The notes under the pieces were generated by a model. It saw nothing but the letters and a program-made list of their open reading frames with translations. It searched no databases and had not been told where the DNA came from. A stretch of DNA of 64,000 nt from Bimastos eiseni. Its lineage: Eukaryota > Annelida > Clitellata > Crassiclitellata > Lumbricidae. A program made the translations under genes and the position numbers. Positions 11,151 to 23,150 of the stretch are shown here, piece by piece (within the stretch, counting starts at the first letter, position 1; every line of letters begins with the position of its first letter). The DNA lies in assembly GCA_959347315.1 (NCBI GenBank), contig OY365808.1, forward strand, positions 4,483,188 through 4,547,187, given 5' to 3'.

Positions 11151-14100
11151 AAGGCGATAATTATAATAATGGTTCCTTTACAAAGGAACTATTATTATAT
11201 ACAGTTTTACATTTTTGAGACAATTTATTTATATCCTACAACGATGATTTTATTCAGTTGTTATTTTTTTACTATTATTATTGACTTATGGTTAAACTGT
11301 CACCTACTCACTCCGTCCTCGAACGCGCTTTCGAGAGATCCCATGCGCTAACATACTAACCCAGCGTGGTTTTATCACCCAAATGCGCTATTCACACCGC
11401 TTACTTTCTCTTTACTCTTTCACAGCCCCGAAGGCGTTTCTTTTGAATTGCTTTGTATAATCGTTTTGTGTTAGTAGGCCTACATGTATATTCTTGTATT
11501 GTTCATAACTGATGTTCCCGCAATGACTTTGCAGAGGGCTTAATAAATTGCTTACATGCATTTGCTTTCAACCTAGGAAGGTTTTCTAAGCCATAGGAAA
11601 TTATATTTATGTTTGTCCCAGCTCACAGGAGAGAAATGACGTGACAATTATTGAATAGTTTAACAGTTTAATAGTTTAATAGTTTAAAATATGATGAAAC
11701 AAAAAACATTACAGCAGTAATAGCAATATGGAAACTATTTACGTAATTCGTTCATAGTCTGCACTTATTATTGTCGCGATGATAACAACCCTGTGATAGT
11801 GCTGTATAAAAACACAATATCATAAGGATTCTCTTCCCTTAATTAAGCGTGCAACACTAATTGGCCAATGAATATTCTATAACATGCTTATAGTTTTCCT
11901 GTTTTCAAACATTTCCTTGATGATTGATCTAATTTAATCTTTAAACAACAAAAGGATGCGTGACAATGCAAAAGTTGCGTACTTCTCAGCTCATTTATGT
12001 TTAAAAAAATGATTGATTTTTTCGTCTGCATCCGCATGAATTACTGCAGCTCATTATAATTATGCAGGTTTTCTCAAAGTGCGTCTGTCGACCCCAAACG
12101 GCTTTGAAATCCACTGCTGAACTGATCGCATGCACGCCTCCTTAGTTTCTGTCAGACCTCAACTTTCAAAATGAACTAAGTGCGCTGGCTCCCTGTCGAG
12201 TGACGTATCCAATTTAAGATACTATTTTTCGTCTCTAGATCTCTCTATGGCCAGGCTACAAAGTAGCTTTATGTTCTCCTAAAACCTAATATCTATTGTG
12301 CGCTCTTTGTATAATGATTTGACTCTGTCTGCCTGCATGTCATTTTATCTGTCTAGCTCTCTTTGGTCTCTTCGCTAAAGATGGATTTGACCTCTTCTTC
12401 CCCTAGGAGTCTAGAACAACCATTGGCCGACGCCGCACTTTTGCAACGAGTGAGTCCTGGGTGGAATAACCGTCCTCGCAAATTCGGGCAGAGATTTTGG
12501 CAGATGGTTTATTCACTTTGGTCCGTTGCTTGAAAAGTTGTCTTCTCCGAGTGCCTCACAGGGACCGCTCCTGAATAAACACCATGCTAATAGAGGAGCT
12601 TCATAAATACCCAGATAGGCCTATAATACACTAAATATGAAACATTTGGACAATGAGAACACGCAGGTGCTCAACAGAATAAGTTTGACAAGACTAGATT
12701 TCATCGTTCTGCTGACTTAGAAATAAGTTATTGAACTAACTTGATTAAAATAAATAATAAACTCAGTTACGTTCTGTGACGCCAATGGTAGGTCACGTAT
12801 TCAGCAATAACAGATAAGATTTGACGAAATTGAAGTGATCTCGTAAAACCGGTAATTCAAATTATTATATAGACAACAGGCTTACTTGTATTAAAGAATT
12901 ACACCAATAGGCATACCCATAAAATATCATCAATGGTATGAAAATGATTTTCTCTAATTAGGAGGATCCCGAGAAGATAGTGAATAGACCTATAGAATAA
13001 TCTGATAGTCCACGGTGAATGAAGGCAATACTTGACAAGACAAGACAAGACTGCATCATTCGCACATTCATCAATTTTATCTTTTCAATTTATCTTTATT
13101 ATGGCCCCGTATTGAATTTATCTCCTTAGTCCCTATTCACTAATACTATTAAAGATGGTGATAGTTGTCCATAATTGCACTGCGCGGTTGCCAAGCGTAA
13201 CTTCATTGACTCGATAATCGGCTGATGTCTGCTCAGGCCTTCCATAAAAGCAGGCAATTTTGTCCGTGTGGACGGCTCTGTTAGCGCAACGCCTCCGTCA
13301 TTTTTCAAACGATATAACTCTCCTGTCGATAATGAAACAATCGCGTGAAGAACTGCTCGAATGATTGTCCGATCGCCTTTTCATGGCCATTAGCGAAAAA
13401 CGTCAAATAAATATTTTTTGACCGTTGTGTGATCTCGAGTTAAATGAAATTTGGTTGTTGCCAAATCATAGGCGTCTCGAATTGCAGTCTTTACTGCTGT
13501 TATTGGGCGTCCATTAAGGCAGCTCAGACGAAATATTTACTCGTGTCGTTTCCAAAAACTATTATATCGCAGATGGTGCCCATGTCTATAGGAATAGTGG
13601 AAATTCACGGCAGAACAGTTCAAAATTCATGGCAGCATTTAGCAAAATGGACGAAAATCACGAAACATTCACGGCATGAAATTACACTTAAGATCAGACC
13701 AAACAATGAAGCAAAGAATAGGAAAGAAGTTGTCAGTGTGAGCTGAAATGTTCTGCTTCAAATCACGTTTGTGTCTACTAGGGGTCTATGACAGACCTAA
13801 TCATAATTATCAATCACACATAAATCACAACGCAACGACGCGCCGTCCCTGTGCTATGTCCACTCTAAATGCTAAACCTATAGTCTACAGAGGCGACATT
13901 CGTTACATAATTATAGGTTAGGCTGTAATAATATTGTAAACCATCATTGCCTGATTCAGCGCTCGTGAAAAGCTGGTCTCCTTCGCTTGGCTTTCAAATG
14001 GCGCTTTAGGAGTTTCAAGATTACGCTTACCTACACTGTAACGCCAAGTTGCTGTTTGTAAAATTTTGTCGCTGGAGCGAAATATATGAGTTAAAATTTG

Positions 14101-14507
14101 ACCAAAATGACTGCAATTCACGGATATCAGATGAACTAGGGCATTCACGTCTAACGCAGAAAATCACAGGATTCACGGCTTCCGTGACTACTCTCCCTAC
14201 CCATGCAGTGGAATTCTGCCTCGAATATTCTTTCAGAAACACAATGGTGTATAATTATATAGGTCGACAATTGGTTAGCTAAATACAAAGAGACTACATA
14301 AAAATTATATATATATATCTTTCTATATAGGGACCAACGAGTATCTATAGGTTACACGCACCTCTGTTATAACGTATATTGTACAAGTATAAATGTAGGC
14401 CTACATTTAAAATAGGGACCTATAACTTATGTGCAATTGCATAGGTTCAAGTGCATGGGCCTACATATAAATTATAGGCCACATAATGCACATGAATATC
14501 TAGGTAA
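11151..14507. other. Non-coding
   Basis: No open frame here looks like a gene. The words ATTCACGG and ATTCATGG recur around 13600-13680 and 14110-14190 but make no clear unit. No RNA gene was recognised. Confidence 0.4.
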
Positions 14508-14544
14508 GTATGTATGTATATATATATGTATGTATGTATATATG

Positions 14545-14578
<34 letters not shown>

Positions 14579-14723
14579 TGACTGTATCTATGTATGTATG
14601 TATGTATGTATATATGTATGTATGTATGTAGGTATGTATATATGTATGTATATATGTATGTATGATGTATGTATGTATGTATATATGTATGTATATATGT
14701 ATGTATATATGTATGTATGTATG

Positions 14724-14757
<34 letters not shown>

Positions 14758-15029
14758 TGTATGTATGTATGTATGTATGACTGTATCTATGTATGTATGT
14801 ATGTATGTATATATGTATGTATGTATGTAGGTATGTATCTATGTATGTATGTACGTATATATGTATGTATGTATGTAGGTATGTATGTATCTATGTATGT
14901 ATGACTGTATCTATGTATGTATGTATGTATGTATGTATATATGTATGTATGTATGTAGGTATGTATATATGTATGTATGATGTATGTATGATGTATGTAT
15001 GTATGTATATATGTATGTATATATGTATG

Positions 15030-15091
<62 letters not shown>

Positions 15092-15515
15092 TGTATGTAT
15101 GTATGTATGTATGTATGTATGTATGTATGTATGTATGTATGTATGTATGTATGTATGACTGTATCTATGTATGTATGTATGTATGTATATATGTATGTAT
15201 GTATGTAGGTATGTATCTATGTATGTATGTACGTATATATGTATGTATGTATGTAGGTATGTATGTATCTATGTATGTATGACTGTATCTATGTATGTAT
15301 GTATGTATGTATATATGTATGTATGTATGTAGGTATGTATATATGTATGTATATATGTATGTATGATGTATGTATGTATGTATGTAGGTATGTATCTATG
15401 TATGTATGTACGTATATATGTATGTATGTATGTAGGTATGTATGTATGTATGTATGTATGTATGTATGTATATATGTATGTATGTATGAATACATGAATA
15501 TGTATGTATGTATGT
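14508..15515. repeat. 1-kb TATG array with higher-order blocks
   Basis: About 1 kb of TATG repeats is interrupted at regular places by TATATATG, TAGGTATG, ACGTATAT and by the marker GACTGTATC. The marker recurs near 14579, 14778, 14903, 15156 and 15282, each time followed by a similar order of TATATATG and TAGG variants. This shows whole blocks of roughly 125-250 bp were duplicated, not only single units. Open frames through it are artefacts of the repeat. Confidence 0.85.
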
Positions 15516-17007
15516 GCAAAGGCATATTATGTATGGGTGTATATGTGTACATTTATGCACATACACAACGTATACAGATATGTGACGCAAGGGGTCAAAA
15601 CCCGCCGCTTGTGGCTCCTAGTTATTGAGATACAGGCTGAAGTATGCAAACAGGCATGGGCAGTAAAAAAACACAGAAATTCGTTTGTGGCATTTTGTTA
15701 TAAAATATGTCTTCTTTCAACGTCTGAAATAAAAAATGTTGAATTCAAATATTTAGTTTGAGAAAAATAACTTTTAATGCATGTGGTGTCAAGATTTGCA
15801 TTGCTAAAATATGCATGTTTTCAGAGGTGAACCACCTAGATTTCATACTCCGACCTGCCATTATTTCCGTAGTAGTAACCAGATTTTGATACCGTGTGTG
15901 AATGAGATTTTACAAGAGGAGATTAAAATTATTATAAGAATCAGTTTGATTCCAAATATTTATAAAAATCCTATTCTCACACTTATTCTTCAAGCTTCAT
16001 AGGCCTAAGCTTATATCCCTATAAATGACTAAAGTCAGCAAATGGAATAGTTGAGTGCTTGTAGTTTATTCAATCTTATCTCTACTTTTCCTCCATTGCT
16101 ACCCTAATAATATTCTAGTAGGAAGTCTCCACAACAGAGCCTGAATGATGTACAAGTAATTAACTGCCGTTTAGAGAAATAATGACAGCCCATTTGCGAA
16201 CACGTTTTAAAACGTATCCGTCTGAGTATGCGTTGCTAAGCGCTCGGAATCGGAATCCGCCGGTGGTCGCAATGGCTGCTCTGCGCAAAACGAGTCTATT
16301 AATTACACAACAGTATCATCTGCCACATTCGCAGGCGCCAAGAAGAAGGCGCGTTCAGCTGCGCGCCGACAAATAACGACGATGGTGATTGGTTGCGCTC
16401 TGATCGACTGCAGCCAATTGGCGAGGCCTTCTAGGAAGGCTGCTTTCTAGGACAGCCTCCCGTCACCAGAGGGACGATCTGTCGACATCAGTTTCTAGGC
16501 GATATATATACTTCTGTCACCAGGAGTCACGCTCAATTTCTCAGACGAACCCTTGACGAACTAACAATCATCTCATTGTTGGCGTATTTACATTCGGAGT
16601 TTCACTTTTAAAACACTGATTACTGAGCTAAAATGAATACAATAACGGTTACATTTAAATAATATATATATCGACGTCTAATCTCTGCCGCTGTTGAAAG
16701 TGTCGTCAGATATCGAATTGGATATATATTAAGCTAGAAAACATAAATTTTGGAGAATGACGACGAATTTATTTTGCACTCCTGGACTAATTATTGTTCT
16801 TAGTCGCCACACTGACGTTCTGCGCTTGTTCCGTTGAGTGAAGGATGTGAAAAAGGCGCTATAGAATTTGAAGGGTTTAATTGAGATGGGTTGGTACTCA
16901 TAGTCGCTGGTATGTTTTCCGCACCGAGCGAAATCAAAGATATCATTTGAGGAGAAGGAAGAGAAGCGAAGCAGGGGGACGGAAGTTGGAAGCCTTCCCA
17001 TGCAGAC
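15516..17007. other. Upstream flank of TLX, no gene
   Basis: No coding region is recognised. The last 500 bp presumably hold the TLX promoter and 5' leader; GATATATATACTTC at about 16501 could be a TATA-like element, but no start site can be proven. Stop codon TGA at 16948-16950 is in frame with the TLX start. Confidence 0.35.
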
Positions 17008-17518
17008 ATGAGTGAGACGGAATCAGACGCGTCCCCGTGCCCCGACCTACCTGGGGACCCGACCGGGGTTGGGTCGGACAGGGCCTACACTCCTCCGTTG
17101 CATCCGAAATCCACTACGACGTCAAAACCGACGTCACTGTCGTCGTCGTCATCATCCTCATCATCACCGCTGTGCACGCGACCCCGTTTATCGTTCGGCA
17201 TCAGCGAGATCCTTGCCGACGCTGGCCCAGTCAAGCCCCGCCCCAAGTACCCAGACTCCGACGGGACACCCTCAGCCAACCGGACGCCCCTGTTTCTTCC
17301 CTCACCCAGCCCTGGCACGCAGAACCCTTCGTCGGTCATAGGCATGGCCGTGCTCGACCCCGGTTCGTTCCCGTACGCCTCCTATCTGCCGGGGATCATC
17401 AAGGTGCCTGCCTATCGGTTGACGTGCGGCTCGGGTCAGGGACCGACGACGGCCACTGCTGCGGGAATCACGGCTATGATGTTCCCATGGATGCAGGAGA
17501 GAAAGGACCGACTGAACG
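17008..17518 (+). CDS. TLX exon 1 (Eh1 and FPWM motifs)
   Basis: It encodes residues 1-170 plus one base. A serine run (about residues 44-53) and a proline-rich linker separate the acidic start from the Eh1-like motif. The exon ends at CTGAACG followed by GTAGGA. The continuous frame runs on to 17622 but loses TLX similarity after the donor, which supports the splice. The region is GC-rich against an AT-rich background. Confidence 0.9.
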
Positions 17519-20500
17519 GTAGGATACCAGCCATGATTCACAGCTATTCAGTTTCAATCTTCACGAAGATGTCGCAGAAGGACCGGGGGATGAATAAACA
17601 GAAGAAGATGAAGAAGAAGTAGCAAGAGGCGCTGTATAAATTCTCAGATGTGATACGATTATAACGATACTGATGATGACAGATAGGATAACGATGATGA
17701 TGTTTATCATGGAGATGATGATGACGACGACGACGACGATGATAGTGAGATTGACGCTGACAATAAAGTCGATGATGACGATGAATTCTGTCGTATTTTA
17801 TAATTATGTTGTATTTACAAATTTATATAGTGCTTCTCACAGTACAGCCTAATAATCGGTGCTCAAGATGATGAGGTTGATGACGATAATGATGATGATG
17901 ACGATGATAATGCTGATGCTGCTGCTGATGACGACGACGATGATAATGAGACGATATTGACGATGTAAATTTTAAGTAAAGGAGCGATAACATGAGTATA
18001 CCTCTCTTATCCTCGTGCTGCTTTATATATGACCGAATGCCAAGATCTTTTCTGATGTCTACACAAAACTAATATTTTCCAACCACCTGACAGTTTGAGT
18101 AATTAATCCGTAATTCGGCTTTTACATACAATAAGATCTTTCATTATATCCGTTGTATTAATTACACGATTTTAGTTAGCAATTTCTTACTTCTAATACT
18201 TGAAATATATTAAGGAAATATTTTACGTAACCCTAATAGAAAATATATCAGACATGAACCAAACTAACTTAATTAGAAACTGATAGTTAACCGTTAATTT
18301 TGTCTAATCATCATCAGTTACTGACGCCAACCATTTGGTGGCGATGGGTACGAATGAAAGATCTCTACTGTCCTCGATCACTCGTCAAGTTCTCTGCTCC
18401 TCATCCTCTTCTCAGTGTTAGTCCAACTGATCTTAATAATGTCCTCGTTTATATTGTCAGTCCAACTGATCTTAATAATGTCTTCGTTTATGTTATCTGT
18501 TCAACTGATCTTAATAATGTCCTCGTTTATGTTGTCTATTCAAATGATCTTAATAATGTCCTCGATTATGTTGTCTATTCAACCGATCTTAATAATGTCC
18601 TCGTTTATGTTGTCTATCCAACTAATCTTAATAATGTCCTCGTTTATGCTGTCTATTCAACTGATCTTAATAATGTCCTCGTTTATATTGTCAGTCCAAC
18701 TAATCTTAATAATGTCCTCATTTATGTTGTCTATTCAACTGATCTTAATAATGTCCTCGTTTATGTTGTCTATTCAACTGATCTTAATAATGTCCTCGTT
18801 CATATTGTCAGTCCAACTAATCTTAATAATGGCCTCGTTTGTGTGTCTATTTTACTGATCTTAATAATGTCCTCGTTTATATTGTCAGTCCAACTGATCT
18901 TAATAATGTCTTCGTTTATGTTATCTGTTCAACTGATCTTAATAATGTCCTCGTTTATGTTGTCTATTCAAATGATCTTAATAATGTCCTCGATTATGTT
19001 GTCTATTCAACCGATCTTAATAATGTCCTCGTTTATGTTGTCTATCCAACTAATCTTAATAATGTCCTCGTTTATGCTGTCTATTCAACTGATCTTAATA
19101 ATGTCCTCGTTTATGTTGTCTATTCAACTGATCTTAATAATGTCCTCGTTTATATTGTCAGTCCAACTAATCTTAATAATGTCCTCGTTTATGTTGTCTA
19201 TTTTACTGATCTTAATAATGTCTTCGTTTATGTTGTCTATCCAACTGATCTTAATAATGTCCTCGTTTAAGTTGTCAGTCCAACTAATCTTAATAATGGC
19301 CTCGTTTATGTTGTCTATCCAACTGATCTTAATAATGTCCTCGTTTATGTTGTCAGTCCAACTAATCTTAATAATGGCCTCGTTTATGTTGTCTATCCAA
19401 CTGATCTTAATAATATCCTCGTTTATGTTGTCTATCCAACTAATCTTAATAATGGCCTCGTTTATGTTGTCTATCCAACTGATCTTAATAATGTCCTCGC
19501 TTATGTTGTCAGTCCAACTAATCTTAATAATGGCCTCGTTTATGTTGTCTATCCAACTGATCTTAATAATGTCCTCGTTTATGTTGTCAGTCCAGCTAAT
19601 CTTAATAATGTCCTCGTTTATGTTGTCAGTCCAACTAATCTTAATAATGGCCTCGTTTATGTTGTCTATCCAACTGATCTTAATAATGTCCTCGTTTATG
19701 TTGTCAGTCCAACTAATCTTAATAATGGCCTCGTTTATGTTGTTTATCGACTGATCTTAATAATGGCCTCGTTTATGTTGTCAGTCCAACTAATCTTAAT
19801 AATGTCCTCGTTTATATTGTCTGTCCAACTGATCTTAATAATGTCCTCGTTTATATTGTCTATCGAACTGATCTTAATAATGTCCTCGTTTATATTGTCT
19901 ATCGAACTGATCTTAATAATGTCCTCGTTTATATTGTCTATCGAACTGATCTTAATAATGTCCTCGTTTATATTGTCTATCGAACTGATCTTAATAATGT
20001 CCTCGTTTATGTTTCAAACCATCAGCGTAGTCGTCGTCTTTTGCATTTCTGACTTTCTTCATCGAATCCTTGAATGTTGTGCATTGTGTGGGATTCGGTC
20101 AACAGACATTCTCTTTACTTGGCAAAACTATTGGAGTCTTCGTTGAACGACTTATTCTTGTAGGGCTGCCTAATACTTGTCATAATATGTCGTTGCTTCC
20201 TATTTTCAGCTGTCTTGAAATCCCTGCGATATTCCGTCGCAATTCTACCATAAGAATTTTCTTCTGATCTTGCTTTGCATTGTCCAACATTAGGAAAATC
20301 GGTTGTATCATAGTCTAGTATAATTATTTTGGTCTTGATTTGATTTGTTATTGTTTGTCTAATACTTGGCAGACCTAACAAAATAACTAACAGCCAGCTT
20401 ATTATTTGAGCACTGCTACTGCCTCCTAGTCCTTGTCCTCCTCCTTCTTCTCCTGCTTCTCTCCTTCTCTTCCCTTTCATGACCCTCTTACTCCCATTCC

Positions 20501-21743
20501 TCGTCATACTCCCCTTCGTCTTCACCCTACTTGTCTTCTTTCTCTACCTCTACCCATCTTCTTTCTTTCCTCTTCCTCTTCATCATCTTCAGGTTCACAT
20601 GACTCGTGGTACCATTTCTTGCATGTAGGACTAGGACATTCTTACCACGTCTCGAATGACTCATCGGCATCAATTGAAAATGAGCTTAATAAACTAAATC
20701 TTAGAATCGATCAATAGATAGTGGGCTAATCATTGATGAAAGGTTAATACCCCATTGTTTTTCGTGTAGTTTCTCGTCGTATCGGCCACCCCTACCAGAA
20801 CCGTACCCCTCCGAAGCGGAAGAAGCCCCGCACGTCCTTCTCCCGTCTGCAGATCATCGAACTGGAGAAGCGATTCCACCGCCAGAAGTACCTGGCTTCG
20901 GCCGAGAGGTCAGCCCTCGCCAAGGGACTGAAGATGACCGATGCTCAGGTCAAGACATGGTTCCAGAACAGGAGAACCAAATGGAGGTACATAGGACGCA
21001 TGCGCGGCGTTTCCTTCGAATCTTATGTAATTGAAATTATAATTGCAATCGTCGTCATCATCATAGTCTTCATCGTAGTCATCATCATCATTATCGACGT
21101 CGTCGTCATCATCGTCGTCATCAGATTAACCAACAAATTTGAATCTGAGCCAGCATTAGATTAGATCGATTTAGTTATTCACACTAAATCACTATTAATA
21201 ATACTATTATAATTGTTTTATTATACAATACAATACAACTGAAATTCGATATTGCCCTTCGTCCAAAACTTTTTTCTCAGAAGTGCACACACCTCGACGA
21301 CGCAACTGCAGTTGTAATGCAGAGCAATTGTGCGCCAAGGACTTGCTCGAGGTCCTTACACATTGACGCCTCGGACGAGGGTCGAACCCGCTCACTCAGC
21401 GCACACTGGCACAATAGCGACCATGAGGCCTCATGGGTGCAGTTCATTTCTCCATGAATTGATCTGGCGTTGGTGTCTTTGTTGTAGGCGACAGACGGCC
21501 GAGGAGCGAGAGGCCGAACGACAGGCGGCCAACCGCTTCATGCTCAGCCTCCAGGCAGATGCCGGAAAGAACATCTACAACTCTCCCGATCCTCTGTGCA
21601 TGAACAACGCCTCCCTACACGCGCTTCAGAACCTCCAGCCGTGGGCAGACGACTCCAGCAGGACCTCGTCCTGTGACCATGCCCTACCCGGATATCTCGG
21701 CACCCCCGGTCCAGCGAACACGAATTCAGCCGCCAACGTATAA
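17008..21743 (+). CDS. TLX-family homeobox transcription factor, complete, 3 exons
   Basis: Joined exons 17008-17518, 20770-20986 and 21488-21743 give a 327-residue protein. Seen: an Eh1-like SFGISEIL (residues 62-69), a VPAYR block (about 133-137), FPWM (159-162), [19 protein letters not shown] just before and into the homeodomain (about 187-246), WFQNRR with Thr at homeodomain position 47, and a C-terminal [15 protein letters not shown] block. Thr47, FPWM and NLQPW are diagnostic of TLX (HOX11) proteins; the [13 protein letters not shown] stretch is closest to TLX3. Family role: nuclear DNA-binding regulator of cell fate, especially of sensory neurons; FPWM contacts PBX and Eh1 recruits Groucho/TLE repressors. 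Splice sites all follow GT..AG (phases 1 and 2). The ATG is the first in frame after a TGA at 16948. The neighbouring genes are unrelated. Confidence 0.95.
17519..18411 (+). repeat. TLX intron 1, 5' part: GAT/GAC low-complexity tracts
   Basis: Intron sequence. A GGCGCTGTATAAATTCTC word at about 17627 matches the LINE tail motif. From 17660 to 17960 there are two clusters of GATGAT/GACGAC repeats. The sequence after 17960 is AT-rich and unremarkable. Confidence 0.6.
18412..20010 (+). repeat. 39-bp minisatellite in TLX intron 1, about 41 units
   Basis: Tandem units of 39 bp share a core CTTAATAATGTCCTCGTTTA followed by variable TATTGTCAGTCCAACTGAT-type ends; variants at the end (CAGTCC, CTATTC, CTATCC, CTATCG) mark subfamilies. 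An ordered run of units at 18433-18800 recurs about 428 bp later (18860-19230), with one base lost near 18840, so there is higher-order duplication. Because 39 is divisible by 3 the array keeps frames open for up to 484 codons; these are not genes. Confidence 0.92.
20011..20769 (+). other. TLX intron 1, 3' part
   Basis: No coding signal was found. A CTTCTCCTC-rich stretch lies around 20430-20590. The intron ends CGTGTAG before exon 2 at 20770. Confidence 0.5.
20770..20986 (+). CDS. TLX exon 2 (most of the homeodomain)
   Basis: It encodes residues 171-242 and two bases of Arg243, from the RRIGHPY block through helix 3 of the homeodomain (WFQNRRTKW). HD Arg5, Thr47, Gln50 and Asn51 are all present, so DNA binding should be intact. 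The acceptor is GTGTAG and the donor GTACAT. Confidence 0.95.
20987..21220 (+). repeat. TLX intron 2 start with ATC/GTC trinucleotides
   Basis: Directly after the donor there is a run of ATCATC/GTCGTC trinucleotides (about 21045-21125), then AT-rich sequence. Confidence 0.55.
21221..21430 (-). mobile_element. tRNA-derived SINE, copy 1 (in TLX intron 2)
   Basis: On the minus strand a tRNA-like head (box B GGTTCGACCCT, then CGTCCGAGG, about 21430-21355) is followed by a body and a 3' end GGGCAATATCGAATTTCAG with a TTGTATTGTAT tail at 21221-21260. The same head and tail occur at 22661-22865, and the head at 54899-54970, defining a family. It is transcribed by RNA polymerase III when active; it depends on a partner LINE. 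Confidence 0.7.
21488..21743 (+). CDS. TLX exon 3 (C-terminus)
   Basis: It starts by completing Arg243 and reads [18 protein letters not shown], the conserved TLX segment just after the homeodomain. The PDPLC..LQNLQPW block (about residues 279-297) is followed by a less conserved tail to a TAA stop. The acceptor is TTGTAG. Confidence 0.93.
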
Positions 21744-22660
21744 CATCTGAGAGAGACTAAACCGAACAATGACATTCCTTTTCAGCACCGATGGTATTTC
21801 CTGCTCTGAAACAAGGACACTCCATCATCAGCACCGATGGGACTCTCTTTTCGGCACCTACATGTAGGCCTGCTGACGGAATGGCTATCTGAAGAAACAG
21901 AGAACGGAGTATATGAGGGAAGGGAAATGGAATGACGGAAGGCATAGGTAAAAAGTCGAAAGAAGGATGGAAGAACCGAAAAATGCAAAGATCAAATTGG
22001 GAGGATGGAATATAATGATGGAAAAAATGGGAAACATAGGGGTATGAATGAAAGGATTGACTGGCAGGAACAAAGATAGGGAAATGAATGAGATTAAGAT
22101 AGACGGATAGAAGAAAGAAAGACACAGAGTCTGACAGAGAAAAACAGAGGACAATTATATATATATTATATATATATATATACATGCATTTATTAATCAA
22201 TATTAATCAATGGGAAGACAGAGATCATAAGAGAGAAAGATAAACAACTAGCGACTTAGGGATGCGCAGATGTTGCTGGAAAGGAAGAGAAGTTAAAACA
22301 TGGGACGGTTTATCAGATGGAATGAAACTCACAATGATAGGGAGCTGAAAGGATAGAAACAAATGGAAGCGGGATGGCAGAAAGTGATTGAAATGGAATG
22401 GAAAGTAGATTATTATATTTATACAAAGATGATAAAAGAATTAGACAAACGAGAACATAAACAAGATATATGGCTATAGCCATAGCAACCTTTCTGAAGG
22501 AAGACAAGGCAATTAGACTGTGACATAAATCACCAAACGATTGAATAAGCTAAACTTACAGACAGAAAGCCAAGACATGAACTCAACACGCAGTTTTTTA
22601 ATTATTAGACTGGTTGAATTATGTCTTCTTTCTGATCGGATAAGGATTGCGAAACCCTTA
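21744..22660 (+). other. TLX 3' flank
   Basis: This presumably includes the 3' UTR; no clear AATAAA was found close to the stop. Two copies of CAGCACCGATGG (21783 and 21829) form a short direct repeat. The following 600 bp are GGAAnGGA-rich, and an AT dinucleotide run lies at 22156-22185. Confidence 0.4.
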
Positions 22661-22865
22661 TGCAATACAATACAATACATTTCGATATTCGATATTGCCC
22701 TTCTTACGATTAGTTTGTAAGTTCGCACAAGCCTCGATGGCACCAAATGATGCAGATATATCTCAGAGCATTATTGTGCCTGAATGCAGTGATACCTCGG
22801 ATGAGGATCAAACCGGTATCCACCGCGTTACACGCAGACTGCTCGAATTAATCTGCCATCGTGCC
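22661..22865 (-). mobile_element. tRNA-derived SINE, copy 2
   Basis: Minus-strand head ACGCGGTGGATACCGGTTTG and ATCCTCATCCGAGG (22860-22790) with a degenerate box B, then the shared body and the GGGCAATATCGAATATCGAA 3' end with a TGTATTGTATTG tail (22661-22700). The head lies beside the TATG repeat at 22868. Confidence 0.7.
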
Positions 22866-22867
22866 AC

Positions 22868-23150
22868 ATGCATGCGTGTATGGATGTATGTAAGTTTTTA
22901 TGCGTTATTAAGTATGTATGTATATATGTAAAGTTGTATGTATGTATTTGCGTTTTTATGTGTGTTTGAATGAAAAAATGAATGAAAATGAATGCATGTT
23001 GCTCGCATGTGTTTATATGTACGTTTATATGTATGTATGTACGCTTGTATGTGCGTACGTACGTATGTATGTATGTATGTTTGTATGTATGTATGTATGT
23101 ATGTATGTTTGTATGTATGTATGTATGTATGTATGCGTGCATGTTCTGCA
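22868..23150. repeat. TATG-type microsatellite
   Basis: Interrupted TATG repeats with TTTG, CGTA and GTGC variants. Open frames here are low-complexity only. Confidence 0.8.

Noticed and set aside
14431..15628. Several MYVCMYVC or TYIHTYIH frames of 60-121 codons
   Set aside because: They are translations of the TATG array.
17519..17622. Read-through extension of TLX exon 1
   Set aside because: Similarity to TLX stops at the donor at 17518, and phase 1 fits exon 2 exactly; the extension ends in a lysine run.
18300..19754. 484-codon open frame with [13 protein letters not shown] repeats
   Set aside because: It is the 39-bp minisatellite read in frame; 39 is divisible by 3, so stops are absent by construction. 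It lies inside TLX intron 1, and the frame changes where one base is lost.
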